A stretch of 32,196 bases of DNA, taken from positions 1-32,196 of the forward strand of contig CANFKC010000051.1 of NCBI GenBank assembly GCA_947447265.1. The letters run 5' to 3'. The DNA comes from Chitinophagaceae bacterium. Lineage in GTDB: Bacteria > Bacteroidota > Bacteroidia > Chitinophagales > Chitinophagaceae. The notes below the pieces were generated by a model, which saw only the letters and a list, made by a program, of their open reading frames with translations, was not told where the DNA came from and did not search any database. The translations under genes and the position numbers were made by a program. Positions 23,673-31,356 of this stretch are shown one piece after another (positions within the stretch are counted from its first letter, which is position 1; each line of letters opens with the position of its first letter).

Positions 23673-24197
23673 TTATTCAGCGTATTTCATAATGTCAGCC
23701 GCCGCTTCCTCTGCGCGGCCATACTTACCTATGATATTGCCATTTGGATCAATGAGGAAAGCCTGTGGTATGTATTGAATGCCATATGACTGGCTAACAA
23801 TTGATTGCCAACCTTTAAGATCGCTCATGTGGTACTCCCAGGTAAGATTATCTTTAGCAATTGCTTCTTTCCATTTGTTGCCATCTTGGTCTAGAGAAAA
23901 ACTAACTACGGTAAAACCCTTCGGCGCACCTTTAAATTTCCTTTTAGATGCTTCCTGATATATTTTTACGAGGCCCGGGTTTGAAGCGCGGCAAGGTCCG
24001 CACCACGAAGCCCAGCAATCAAGCAATATGTACCTGCCCTTATTTATTTCAGATAATTTCAGCACTTTACCAGCCGGGTTAGGGTAAGCCAATTCAGGCG
24101 CTTTCTGACCCAATTTAACCGCATCGTTAGAATACTGTGCGTTTGCAGAAACTAAAAAGCCCAGCATCAGGGCAACCATTAGAAGCGTTTTTTTCAT
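23673..24197 (-). CDS. TlpA/ResA-like periplasmic thioredoxin
   Basis: This 174-aa exported protein has a signal peptide (about 1-20, ending SANAQ) and a thioredoxin-like redoxin domain. The active site is CWASWCGPCRASNP with the redox pair Cys66 and Cys69; a further Cys61 precedes it. Other family pieces are AVKLGQKAPELAYPNPAGKVLKLSE (about 26-50), FTVVSFSLDQDGNKWKEAI, and IPQAFLIDPNGNIIGKYGRAEEA with the cis-Pro. It probably reduces disulfides in the periplasm, for instance during cytochrome c maturation or antioxidant defence; no such partner is adjacent. A near -7 box TATATTTA lies about 30 bp upstream of the ATG. The terminator after it makes it a single-gene unit. Confidence 0.93.
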   Translation of the reverse strand: MKKTLLMVALMLGFLVSANAQYSNDAVKLGQKAPELAYPNPAGKVLKLSEINKGRYILLDCWASWCGPCRASNPGLVKIYQEASKRKFKGAPKGFTVVSFSLDQDGNKWKEAIAKDNLTWEYHMSDLKGWQSIVSQSYGIQYIPQAFLIDPNGNIIGKYGRAEEAAADIMKYAE

Positions 24198-24289
24198 TTG
24201 TTTATTTTTTTTGACAATTAAACGTTGTAAATATAAGCACTATCGCTTAATGATGACTAATACAAAAGCCGTACCAAAAAATAAAATAG

Positions 24290-25339
24290 CTAGTTTTTAT
24301 TTGGCGTGTACCCCATTTCAACTAACCCTTTGCAGATATTTCTGGCAATAGAAGGACCTTCATAAATGAAGCCTGTATAAACCTGTATGAGCGATGCACC
24401 TGCATTCAGCTTCTCGAGAGCATCTTCTGCTGTAAAAATACCGCCCACAGCAATAATCGGTATACGACCATGGCTACGCTGATGTATGTAACGGACTACC
24501 TCTGTCGACCTCTCTTTAACAGGCAATCCACTGATACCACCCGGCCCCATTTTCTTCAACGATTTAGTTGAGGTATATAAGCCATCCCTGCTAATTGTAG
24601 TGTTGGTAGCTACTATGCCGTGTATCCGTGTTTCCTGAACGATGTCTATAATATCATCCAACTGACCATCGGTAAGATCCGGAGCTATTTTCAGCAATAT
24701 TGGTTTTGGCTTACCGGTTGCATTGTTCATTTCCTGCAAACGGTTCAACAATTTTGTCAACGGCTCTTTTTCCTGAAGCGAGCGCAAGCCCGGAGTGTTT
24801 GGACTACTAACATTCAAAACAAAATAGTCAACTGCTTTATAAAGGTGATCAAAGCATAATTCATAATCATGCAGTGCAAGCTCCATAGGGGTATCCTTAT
24901 TCTTCCCTATGTTCCCGCCAATAATAATTTTTTCCTTTCTTCTTTTAATACGTGGCGCTGCACTTGCCGCGCCTCTATTGTTAAAGCCCATGCGGTTCAG
25001 CAGCGCTTTATCTTCCGGCAAACGAAACAACCTCGGTTTAGGGTTGCCTGTTTGCGAACGAGGTGTTAGTGTACCTACTTCAATAAAACCGAATCCTAAT
25101 ACTGCCAGGGCATCAATGCCAGTCGCGCTCTTATCAAAACCCGCCGCCAGCCCTACAGGATTAGGAAAATCAATACCCCACAATGTCTGCGATAATGAAG
25201 GTTCATCAACATCGTATCTTACATGCATAAGGTAACGCAGCAAAGGAATGCTGTAGGCCAGATTGAGACGATTCATTACCCAAACATGCACCTTTTCAGG
25301 ATCGAACTTGAAAAGAATCTTCCGAAATAATTTGTACAT
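24290..25339 (-). CDS. pyrD: Dihydroorotate dehydrogenase (quinone), class 2
   Basis: This 349-aa enzyme carries out the fourth step of UMP synthesis, oxidising dihydroorotate and passing electrons to the quinone pool, here menaquinone by inference. The N-terminal amphipathic extension (about 1-40, YKLFRKILFKFDPEKVHVW) is the class 2 membrane- and quinone-binding part. Family blocks are NPVGLAAGFDKSATGIDAL, GFGFIEVGTLTPRSQTGNPKPR, NRMGFNNRGA, YFVLNVSSPNTPGLRSLQ with the catalytic Ser, KIAPDL, and GIVATNTTISR. The C-terminus, GGISGLPVKER and PIIAVGGIFTAEDALEKL, binds the FMN phosphate. It has its own -7 box and is the last gene before a 92-bp gap to the TlpA-like gene. Confidence 0.97.
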   Translation of the reverse strand: MYKLFRKILFKFDPEKVHVWVMNRLNLAYSIPLLRYLMHVRYDVDEPSLSQTLWGIDFPNPVGLAAGFDKSATGIDALAVLGFGFIEVGTLTPRSQTGNPKPRLFRLPEDKALLNRMGFNNRGAASAAPRIKRRKEKIIIGGNIGKNKDTPMELALHDYELCFDHLYKAVDYFVLNVSSPNTPGLRSLQEKEPLTKLLNRLQEMNNATGKPKPILLKIAPDLTDGQLDDIIDIVQETRIHGIVATNTTISRDGLYTSTKSLKKMGPGGISGLPVKERSTEVVRYIHQRSHGRIPIIAVGGIFTAEDALEKLNAGASLIQVYTGFIYEGPSIARNICKGLVEMGYTPNKN

Positions 25340-25347
25340 AAACGTAA

Positions 25348-25355
25348 CAAAGATA
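25348..25355 (-). promoter_or_regulatory. Bacteroidota -7 box (TATCTTTG) for pyrD
   Basis: Read on the minus strand this is an exact TAnnTTTG match whose last base lies 8 bp upstream of the pyrD ATG. The predicted transcription start falls within a few bases of the ATG, a third case of an almost leaderless mRNA in this window. Confidence 0.5.
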
Positions 25356-25514
25356 CATTACTAAGCAAACTAAGCCAGCTATTCTGACAAAATAAATTAA
25401 ACCTAATAAACCGGTTCTTAAATGTATAGGTGATTGTTGCCAAAAACTATCTTACAATGCCTTTAACAAAATTAAGTGCGATAAAATTCAGCTAAAATGT
25501 AATTTAGCGGAGTG

Positions 25515-26222
25515 ATGCCTTCTTTTGCACGATTTTCTGCTTTATTTTTTCTCGCCTGTGTGTCTTGTTCCGCAATTGCGCAAACAATTAAGGGAGAGGT
25601 TTATGACAAAGAAAATAACCGACCTGTAAAAGGTGTCAGTATTGAGAATGTTTATACATCATTGAGCGTAACAACGAATGATGATGGTGCCTTCGTAATT
25701 GCCGCATCAAAAGACCAATTGCTGGAATTTTCGAAACCAGGCTATAAAATGACCCGGGTGCGAATACCCAGAGGTTATATGCCAACCTATTATAAAATAG
25801 CATTGGAGCATGGTTTTGTGAAAGCCGAAGAAATGATGCTGGCGGAGAATAGGTATAACTATAAAAAAGATAGTCTCCGCTATCGTGAATTGTACAAACA
25901 TGAGCTTGACTTCGAGAAACTTTCCGCGGTTGGTGCCATCGCTCATCCTTTTTCAGCGTTAAGTAAACGTAACCGGGAAATCTGGAGATTCCAGGCCGAT
26001 TACGATCAGATGGAGCAGGAAAAGTACATTGACAGGACGTTCAATGCGGCGCTCGTCAGCAAATTTACAGGCCTGACCGGAGACAGCCTGCGCAACTATA
26101 TGGTTCGTTTCCGCCCATCATACCAGGAGCTCAGGAGCATGACCGACTATAACTTCTTTACGTTTATTAAGCGCACTGCAAATACCTACCGCCATCCTAA
26201 CAGAGGCAGAGGATCGCAATAA
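25515..26222 (+). CDS. Exported CarboxypepD_reg-like domain protein
   Basis: This 235-aa protein has a signal peptide (about 1-22, ACVSCSAIAQ; the Cys could be lipidated but the box is poor) and one carboxypeptidase regulatory-like domain at about 23-95, seen as QTIKGEVYDKENNRPVKGVS and VTTNDDGAFVIAA. The remaining 140 residues are charged and helical, including KKDSLRYRELYKHELDFEK and RNREIWRFQADYDQMEQEKY. They are typical of short Bacteroidota proteins that carry the regulatory-like domain alone and lack a TonB receptor. The function is unknown. The start is the ATG at 25515; a GTG directly before it is less likely. A near -7 box TAATTTAG ends 7 bp before the start. It is convergent with the membrane protein gene. 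Confidence 0.8.
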   Translation: MPSFARFSALFFLACVSCSAIAQTIKGEVYDKENNRPVKGVSIENVYTSLSVTTNDDGAFVIAASKDQLLEFSKPGYKMTRVRIPRGYMPTYYKIALEHGFVKAEEMMLAENRYNYKKDSLRYRELYKHELDFEKLSAVGAIAHPFSALSKRNREIWRFQADYDQMEQEKYIDRTFNAALVSKFTGLTGDSLRNYMVRFRPSYQELRSMTDYNFFTFIKRTANTYRHPNRGRGSQ

Positions 26223-26276
26223 AAACATGCTGCAATACAGCCTTGCTATCTTTAACCATAGACTAGTCAATAAAAT

Positions 26277-27662
26277 CTACTTCATTAATTCGTAGCTGGT
26301 TGTCGTGTCTTTAAAGTTGAAGTAACGTTTTGGTAAATCGCTGTAACTATAATTAGCCCATGTAGTTACAAAGCATTTCTTTAACCAGTAGGCATCTTTA
26401 TAATTATTCGGAGAATTGTTAATCATAACAGATGCGGTGCTTCCACCCTCAGTTGTAGAAAGCAACCAGAATTCGAACGGTGTCCCCCAAATATCCAGCA
26501 ATACTTCTCTTGGAGCCTTGCTTCCATCTATAATTAGCTTCTTGCCTGCATTAGCTTGCAAAAAGGCACGCTCCCAGTTGAGGCGATCTGTATAAAACGA
26601 ATGTGTACCCAATATTCTGACACAACCGGTAAGCATAATAAGACACACAACTACTTCAGGAACCCAGCTTATGGTAAACTTCTTTTGTAATACCGGCAAT
26701 AAATCAAATACAAATGGGAATGCAATAAAAACGCCTAGCGGCAGGTATAGGTTTTCCATATAAAAATCTGGCACATCGCCCTTAGGATGCGTTACATTCA
26801 CAAGTATGGTGTAGCCGACCATCGCGAATGCGAAAAGAGATAGTTTAAGCCATTGCTTTTTATAACCATACCACCCCATTATTGCAAGAGTAAGAATTGG
26901 TATCCAATAATATCGCTGCTTACAATTTTGCAGAAAATGCTTGTTGGCATGTATACCGAAAAAATTATCGAACAGCGAGGAAGTTACGGCCCTATCCATA
27001 GTTTCAGCATCATAGCTAACCTTGAAAAATAGTACTTTAATAACATAAAAGCATATAAATGCACCAAGTGCAGCCAGCAATACACGCTTATTTATAAGTT
27101 CGGTACCCTTTTCCGCTAAAAGGAAAAAACAAATGGCATAACCCACGGGAAAAATAATCAGCGGATGGAAAAAAGCTACAACCAGCATCCCGGCCAGGAC
27201 AATTATAAACCCCGCTTGTTTTGCTACACCGGTATTTTTTGTACCTGCAATGGCCAGGAGCAATATGAAGAAGTTTATACCCTGAGGTAATTCAGATTGC
27301 ACCCAGTAGAATGTATGACTGGTTATCAATAAGTTGAATAGCAATATTACCAGTGCAAAATCAAATCTTTTGCAAATAAGGCCGCATATTACAAAGTAGA
27401 GAAAGTGATAGCAAACAAAACCAACGGAATATGCCAGGATTATGTTATCGAGCGGCAAGCCGGAGCGGATGGCTAGTAGCGGATAAATCTGCGTAGCGGC
27501 AGCACCAAACCGCATATTAGGAACAAATGTATTGTCCTTTACCAGCAAAAAAGTATGGTATGCAATGTCAATAAAGATGGAACGTTCTTTAAAGAACACT
27601 ACTGAAAAGATGAAGAAAAATAAATAACCGGCAAAGGACAGGTAATATAACCGCTTAAACAT
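26277..27662 (-). CDS. Polytopic membrane protein of unknown function
   Basis: This 461-aa protein has roughly nine to ten hydrophobic helices spread over about residues 1-355 (for example YYLSFAGYLFFFIFSVVFF, LLFNLLITSHTFYW, FHPLIIFPVGYAICFFLLA), then a soluble end of about 100 residues. The first large loop, about 22-60, reads FFKERSIFIDIAYHTFLLV and has an acidic residue after the first helix. That arrangement is seen in GT-C glycosyltransferases, which would suit the nearby sugar genes, but it is only weak evidence. The ATG at 27662 is preferred over the TTG at 27689. A near -7 box lies just upstream. It is convergent with the CarboxypepD_reg gene, leaving 54 bp between stops. Confidence 0.7.
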   Translation of the reverse strand: MFKRLYYLSFAGYLFFFIFSVVFFKERSIFIDIAYHTFLLVKDNTFVPNMRFGAAATQIYPLLAIRSGLPLDNIILAYSVGFVCYHFLYFVICGLICKRFDFALVILLFNLLITSHTFYWVQSELPQGINFFILLLAIAGTKNTGVAKQAGFIIVLAGMLVVAFFHPLIIFPVGYAICFFLLAEKGTELINKRVLLAALGAFICFYVIKVLFFKVSYDAETMDRAVTSSLFDNFFGIHANKHFLQNCKQRYYWIPILTLAIMGWYGYKKQWLKLSLFAFAMVGYTILVNVTHPKGDVPDFYMENLYLPLGVFIAFPFVFDLLPVLQKKFTISWVPEVVVCLIMLTGCVRILGTHSFYTDRLNWERAFLQANAGKKLIIDGSKAPREVLLDIWGTPFEFWLLSTTEGGSTASVMINNSPNNYKDAYWLKKCFVTTWANYSYSDLPKRYFNFKDTTTSYELMK

Positions 27663-27760
27663 TGGGCAAAGGTTAATAACAAATTTCAAAAATTGGGTAC
27701 AACCGCAAAAAACACCAAAGGCATGTATGTCTGCGGACGATATTTTTTACACAATTTAAA

Positions 27761-27789
27761 TGTACTGTATTTGTGGTTTATTAAGTACA
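27761..27789 (+). promoter_or_regulatory. Inverted repeat TGTACT-N17-AGTACA before the bfn promoter
   Basis: TGTACT at 27761-27766 and AGTACA at 27784-27789 form a perfect 6-bp inverted repeat that ends 11 bp before the -7 box at 27801. The half-sites face the -33 region, so it could be a repressor or activator site. It may also be chance in AT-rich sequence. Confidence 0.25.
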
Positions 27790-27800
27790 ATTAGTTTTCA

Positions 27801-27808
27801 TACCTTTG
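27801..27808 (+). promoter_or_regulatory. Bacteroidota -7 box (TACCTTTG) for the bifunctional nuclease gene
   Basis: An exact TAnnTTTG match with a predicted start near 27814 and a leader of about 120 nt, long for this window. No correctly spaced -33 TTG was found; the nearest TTTG is 27 bp upstream. Confidence 0.45.
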
Positions 27809-27812
27809 TACA

Positions 27813-27837
27813 GGCCTTAACGGCCTTTAAAAGGCCG
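27813..27837 (+). other. Leader RNA hairpins from three GGCC units
   Basis: GGCCTT (27813-27818), CGGCCTTT (27821-27828) and AAAGGCCG (27830-27837) lie in a row. The last two pair perfectly over 8 bp, or 5 bp with a 7-base loop. GGCCTT can instead pair with AAGGCC (27831-27836), so two exclusive folds are possible near the 5' end of the leader. Confidence 0.35.
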
Positions 27838-27933
27838 GCGATTTACCTCAGCTTTTTAGAGTGGCGGAGGGTGATTTTTTAAAAACTCAGTATCTTCACC
27901 ATCGGAAATATTTATTGCAATAGACCATAGTTA

Positions 27934-28536
27934 ATGAAAAAGATTGAACTTGAAATTGTAGCGCTTTCTCACAATATTACACAAACCCATTCCTATGCCG
28001 TGGTATTGGGAGAAGTTAACGGATTGAGACGATTACCTATTGTAATTGGTGGTTTTGAGGCGCAGGCCATTGCTGTTGCATTAGAACGTATGAGTCCAAG
28101 CAGGCCATTGACCCATGACCTCTTTGCAAATTTTATGGCAATCTACAACGTTGAACTTACCGAGGTACTTATCCATCGTCTGGACGAAGGAATTTTCTAT
28201 GCTAAATTGATCTGCAACCAGGACGGAAATATTACTGAAGTAGACTCCCGTACGTCTGATGCCTTAGCATTGGCTGTTCGTGCCGGTTGTAAAGTGTATA
28301 CATATGAGGGGATATTAGAGACTGCCGGTTTAAGCATTGACCAGACAGACGACAATATTGCCGCTACCAGCGATAGTAAAAGTAGTGCTGTACACGTAAG
28401 TGGAAATGAAGCCGGAGATTCAGAAATGAAAAAACTCAACCTGGATGAGCTGAACACATTACTGCAGCAGGTACTGGATCAGGAAGACTACGTTAAAGCC
28501 ATAAGAATACGCGATGAAATAAACAGCAGAAAATAA
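27934..28536 (+). CDS. Bifunctional nuclease (BFN, DUF151) with C-terminal UVR motif
   Basis: This 200-aa protein has the DUF151/BFN domain at about 1-130, with IELEIVALSHNITQTHSYAVVLGE, RRLPIVIGGFEAQAIAVALE, SRPLTHDLFANFM, and SDALALAVRAGCKVYTYE. Members are annotated bifunctional nucleases after a plant BFN, but the activity in bacteria is not well established. After an acidic linker a UVR-type helical motif at about 165-200, LNTLLQQVLDQEDYVKAIRI, matches the UvrB-UvrC interaction motif, so a role around DNA repair is plausible but not shown. The start ATG at 27934 is supported by the -7 box and the leader. The gene leads a plus-strand run with the M43 protease (82-bp gap) and mqnE. Confidence 0.9.
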   Translation: MKKIELEIVALSHNITQTHSYAVVLGEVNGLRRLPIVIGGFEAQAIAVALERMSPSRPLTHDLFANFMAIYNVELTEVLIHRLDEGIFYAKLICNQDGNITEVDSRTSDALALAVRAGCKVYTYEGILETAGLSIDQTDDNIAATSDSKSSAVHVSGNEAGDSEMKKLNLDELNTLLQQVLDQEDYVKAIRIRDEINSRK

Positions 28537-28618
28537 TTCCACATTTACCGTTATTTTTATAGCCTGGTATCCTAAAGATAGGCAGCATTTTATACATTAC
28601 TTAAACCTAAAAAATCGA

Positions 28619-30031
28619 ATGAAGAAATCTTTTTTACTAGGCGCAACTATCATGGTATGCGGTACAACCCTATTGGCTCAAAGAAAGTGTGGTATTGTGA
28701 ATGAAAAGCAGCTTATTGCCGCTAAACATCCCGAATTTGCCGCGAAATTAGAGCAGAGAAAAACAGCTCTGCAAAACGAATCGGATAATTATTATGCTGA
28801 ACAAGTTAGTGGTTCAGCACAGAAAACTACCACTACATATTCCCCTGTGCCCGTTATTTTTCACGTAATCGTGACTAGCGCTCAGCTAACAGCGCTGGGT
28901 GGTACTGCTGGCGTTGCAAAGCGTTGCGATTCACAGATTGCCGTGCTTAACAGAGATTATAACCGAAAAAACGGCGATTCGACATTAATACCATCAGGCT
29001 GGAAATCGCTCTATAAATCATCCGGTATTAAATTCGGTTCTGCTCATCGCGACCCGGCTGGTCACAGTACATACGGATATGAAATAAAAGTAACCAGTAC
29101 CAATTTTACACAAGGTACCTACGGAGATTATAACGGCGCTAAACACACATCAATTGGCGGCCTTGATGCATGGGATGTAACGCAGTACCTCAATATCTGG
29201 TGTATTAATTTTTCTGACAACCCCGGATTATTAGGGGTTGCTACACCCAAAGCGCTTACCGTTTCAGCAGGTGGGCCAATAGCAGATGCCAATATGGGTG
29301 TTTGTGTAGCGTACAATGCATTCGGTAAAAGGGTGCTTGCTACAGATGGGTATGCCGGTAGTGGTGTTTACGACCTTGGCCGGACTGCTACACACGAGGT
29401 AGGACACTTTTTTGAATTGCACCACACATGGGGTGACGATGGCACCAATTGCCCATGGAACAGTGGCGGCAGTGACGACGGAATTACTGATACTCCACCC
29501 GAAACCGATGCTCACTATGGAAATGCAATGGCAACTTACAGTATTGCCGGCGGCACTTTTTATGACGGATGTAAAATGAACGGTGCTACGCTAATGCAAC
29601 CTATTGGTATTCCTTGCCTTGATTTTATGGATTATACCGATGATAAGGCCATGCAAATGTTTACGACAGGCCAGGTTGGGGTAATGGCTGCACAGATATT
29701 ATCTACTACCGGAGAGAACTTTACACTTTCACAGCACCCCAACTTATTGCTTTGGCCTGCGGAAGTAACAGATGTGGAGAAAAATTCCAGACTTAACATT
29801 TTCCCTAATCCATCTAACGGAATCATTATGGTTACTTTCAATAATGAGGCTGAGCAATTAACGAAGGCAACTATTGTAAATACAGTTGGCCAGGAAATTG
29901 AAAAAATTGATGGCGCTATTGTTAAAAACGGTGAATTTTCTGTAGATCTTTCTGGTTTAAGTAAGGGTATTTACTTTGTTACCTGTAACTTTACATCCGG
30001 AAGTATTACACGGAAAATTTTATTGCAATGA
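28619..30031 (+). CDS. Secreted M43 (pappalysin-type) metalloprotease with T9SS sorting domain
   Basis: This 470-aa exported enzyme has a signal peptide (about 1-21, ending LLAQ) and a prodomain-like stretch rich in Lys and Glu. The catalytic M43 domain has the zinc motif HEVGHFFELHH: His259, His263 and His269 are ligands and Glu260 is catalytic. The Met-turn CLDFMDYTDD has Met337. Cysteines such as Cys278 in GTNCPW and Cys318 may form the disulfides of the family. Residues about 395-470 are a type A T9SS C-terminal sorting domain: SRLNIFPNPSNG, then LSGLSKGIYFVTC and a terminal ITRKILLQ. It is secreted through the Gld/Spr system, consistent with gldD here. Its stop overlaps the mqnE start (ATGA), implying translational coupling. 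Confidence 0.95.
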   Translation: MKKSFLLGATIMVCGTTLLAQRKCGIVNEKQLIAAKHPEFAAKLEQRKTALQNESDNYYAEQVSGSAQKTTTTYSPVPVIFHVIVTSAQLTALGGTAGVAKRCDSQIAVLNRDYNRKNGDSTLIPSGWKSLYKSSGIKFGSAHRDPAGHSTYGYEIKVTSTNFTQGTYGDYNGAKHTSIGGLDAWDVTQYLNIWCINFSDNPGLLGVATPKALTVSAGGPIADANMGVCVAYNAFGKRVLATDGYAGSGVYDLGRTATHEVGHFFELHHTWGDDGTNCPWNSGGSDDGITDTPPETDAHYGNAMATYSIAGGTFYDGCKMNGATLMQPIGIPCLDFMDYTDDKAMQMFTTGQVGVMAAQILSTTGENFTLSQHPNLLLWPAEVTDVEKNSRLNIFPNPSNGIIMVTFNNEAEQLTKATIVNTVGQEIEKIDGAIVKNGEFSVDLSGLSKGIYFVTCNFTSGSITRKILLQ

Positions 30032-31185
30032 TGGTGAAACCACTCAACCTTTCTCAAGTTTTTAATCAATCGAATTTAGATAAGCAATTACTGCACATTG
30101 CAGAAAAAGTACAAAACGGAGAACGCCTTACCGACGAGGAGGGCGTTCTTCTTTTTGAAAAAGGCGAGCTGGGCTACCTTGGTGCATTGGCAAACTTTGT
30201 ATCAGAGAAATTGCACCAGGGTAAAGTTTACTTTAACCGCAATTTCCATATTGAACCTACAAATGTTTGCGTTTTCACCTGCAACTTCTGCTCTTACTCA
30301 CGCCTCTATGCCCACAAGGACGAAGGTTGGGAATTAACCATGGAGCAAATGCTGGATATAGTACGCAAGTATGATGGACAGCCTGTAACAGAAGTGCATA
30401 TTGTGGGAGGCGTACACCCGAAGATGAATCTTGATTTTTTCTGTGAGTTACTATCTAAAATCAGGACACACAGGCCAGATCTTCACCTGAAAGGTTTTAC
30501 CGCGGTTGAATTGGAATACATGTTCCGCAAGGCGAAACTTACCACGGAGCAAGGTATGCAGAAGATGAAGGATGCCGGTTTACAATCATTACCAGGCGGC
30601 GGAGCTGAAATTTTCCACCCTGATGTACGCAATATTATTTGTGCCGACAAGGTGGACGGTACCGGCTGGTTGCACATACACGAAACGGCGCACAACCTTG
30701 GCATGCATAGTAATGCCACTATGCTTTATGGTCATATTGAAAAATATGACCATCGCATTGACCACATGAGTCGCCTGCGCCAGTTGCAGGATAAGACCGG
30801 AGGCTTCAATTGTTTTATACCACTTAAGTTCCGCAATAAGGACAACGATATGTCTAACATTGCAGAAACTACTATTATAGAAGATCTGCGTTTGTATGCT
30901 ATCGCGCGTATTTTCATGGATAATTTCCGCAACCTGAAAGCCTACTGGCCAATGTTGGGTAGACAGACAGCGCAACTGACTTTATCATTTGGCGTTAATG
31001 ACCTGGATGGCACAATTGACGATACCACTAAAATCTATTCCATGGCCGGCAGTGAAGAGCAAAACCCATCTCTTTCAACCGAGGAACTTTGCGATATGAT
31101 TCTTGCCGTAGGTCGCCGCCCAGTTGAACGCGGCACCCTCTACAATGAAATAAAAGAGTATACATCGAGTGAGGCGATAGCTTAA
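30028..31185 (+). CDS. mqnE: Aminofutalosine synthase MqnE (radical SAM)
   Basis: This 385-aa radical SAM enzyme joins 3-enolpyruvyl-benzoate to SAM in the futalosine pathway of menaquinone synthesis. The [4Fe-4S] motif CVFTCNFC (Cys81, Cys85, Cys88; CX3CX2C) follows HIEPTNV. Other family blocks are VTEVHIVGGVHPKMNLDFF, LPGGGAEIFHPDVRN, NATMLYGHIEKYDHRIDHM, and FIPLKFRN, with a conserved C-terminal half ending GVNDLDGTIDD. It resembles CofH and MqnC but has the MqnE order. Two ATGs in a row (30028, 30031) are possible starts; both overlap the protease stop. The other mqn genes are outside the window. A 19-bp palindrome follows the stop. Confidence 0.95.
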   Translation: MMVKPLNLSQVFNQSNLDKQLLHIAEKVQNGERLTDEEGVLLFEKGELGYLGALANFVSEKLHQGKVYFNRNFHIEPTNVCVFTCNFCSYSRLYAHKDEGWELTMEQMLDIVRKYDGQPVTEVHIVGGVHPKMNLDFFCELLSKIRTHRPDLHLKGFTAVELEYMFRKAKLTTEQGMQKMKDAGLQSLPGGGAEIFHPDVRNIICADKVDGTGWLHIHETAHNLGMHSNATMLYGHIEKYDHRIDHMSRLRQLQDKTGGFNCFIPLKFRNKDNDMSNIAETTIIEDLRLYAIARIFMDNFRNLKAYWPMLGRQTAQLTLSFGVNDLDGTIDDTTKIYSMAGSEEQNPSLSTEELCDMILAVGRRPVERGTLYNEIKEYTSSEAIA

Positions 31186-31207
31186 GCTCCCTGATTCGTC
31201 AAACTGC

Positions 31208-31250
31208 TATAACAATAATGCCAACCTATCCGGTTGGCATTATTGTTATA
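31208..31250. terminator. Perfect 19-bp inverted repeat, bidirectional terminator
   Basis: Positions 31208-31226 and 31232-31250 are exact reverse complements around a 5-nt loop (TATCC). The GC-rich core ATGCCAACC/GGTTGGCAT is flanked by A/T-rich ends that give a T-rich arm in either direction. It lies 23 bp after mqnE and about 107 bp after the stop of the convergent TPR gene, so it can end both transcripts. Confidence 0.8.
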
Positions 31251-31356
31251 TGGCGTTGAATCAACATTCTGCAATAGCAAGGAAAATGAATTCCGAATAT
31301 AGGTGTCCACCTGATATTGTTAATGCCTACAGTAATTAAAGACAGCCGAACAACTG

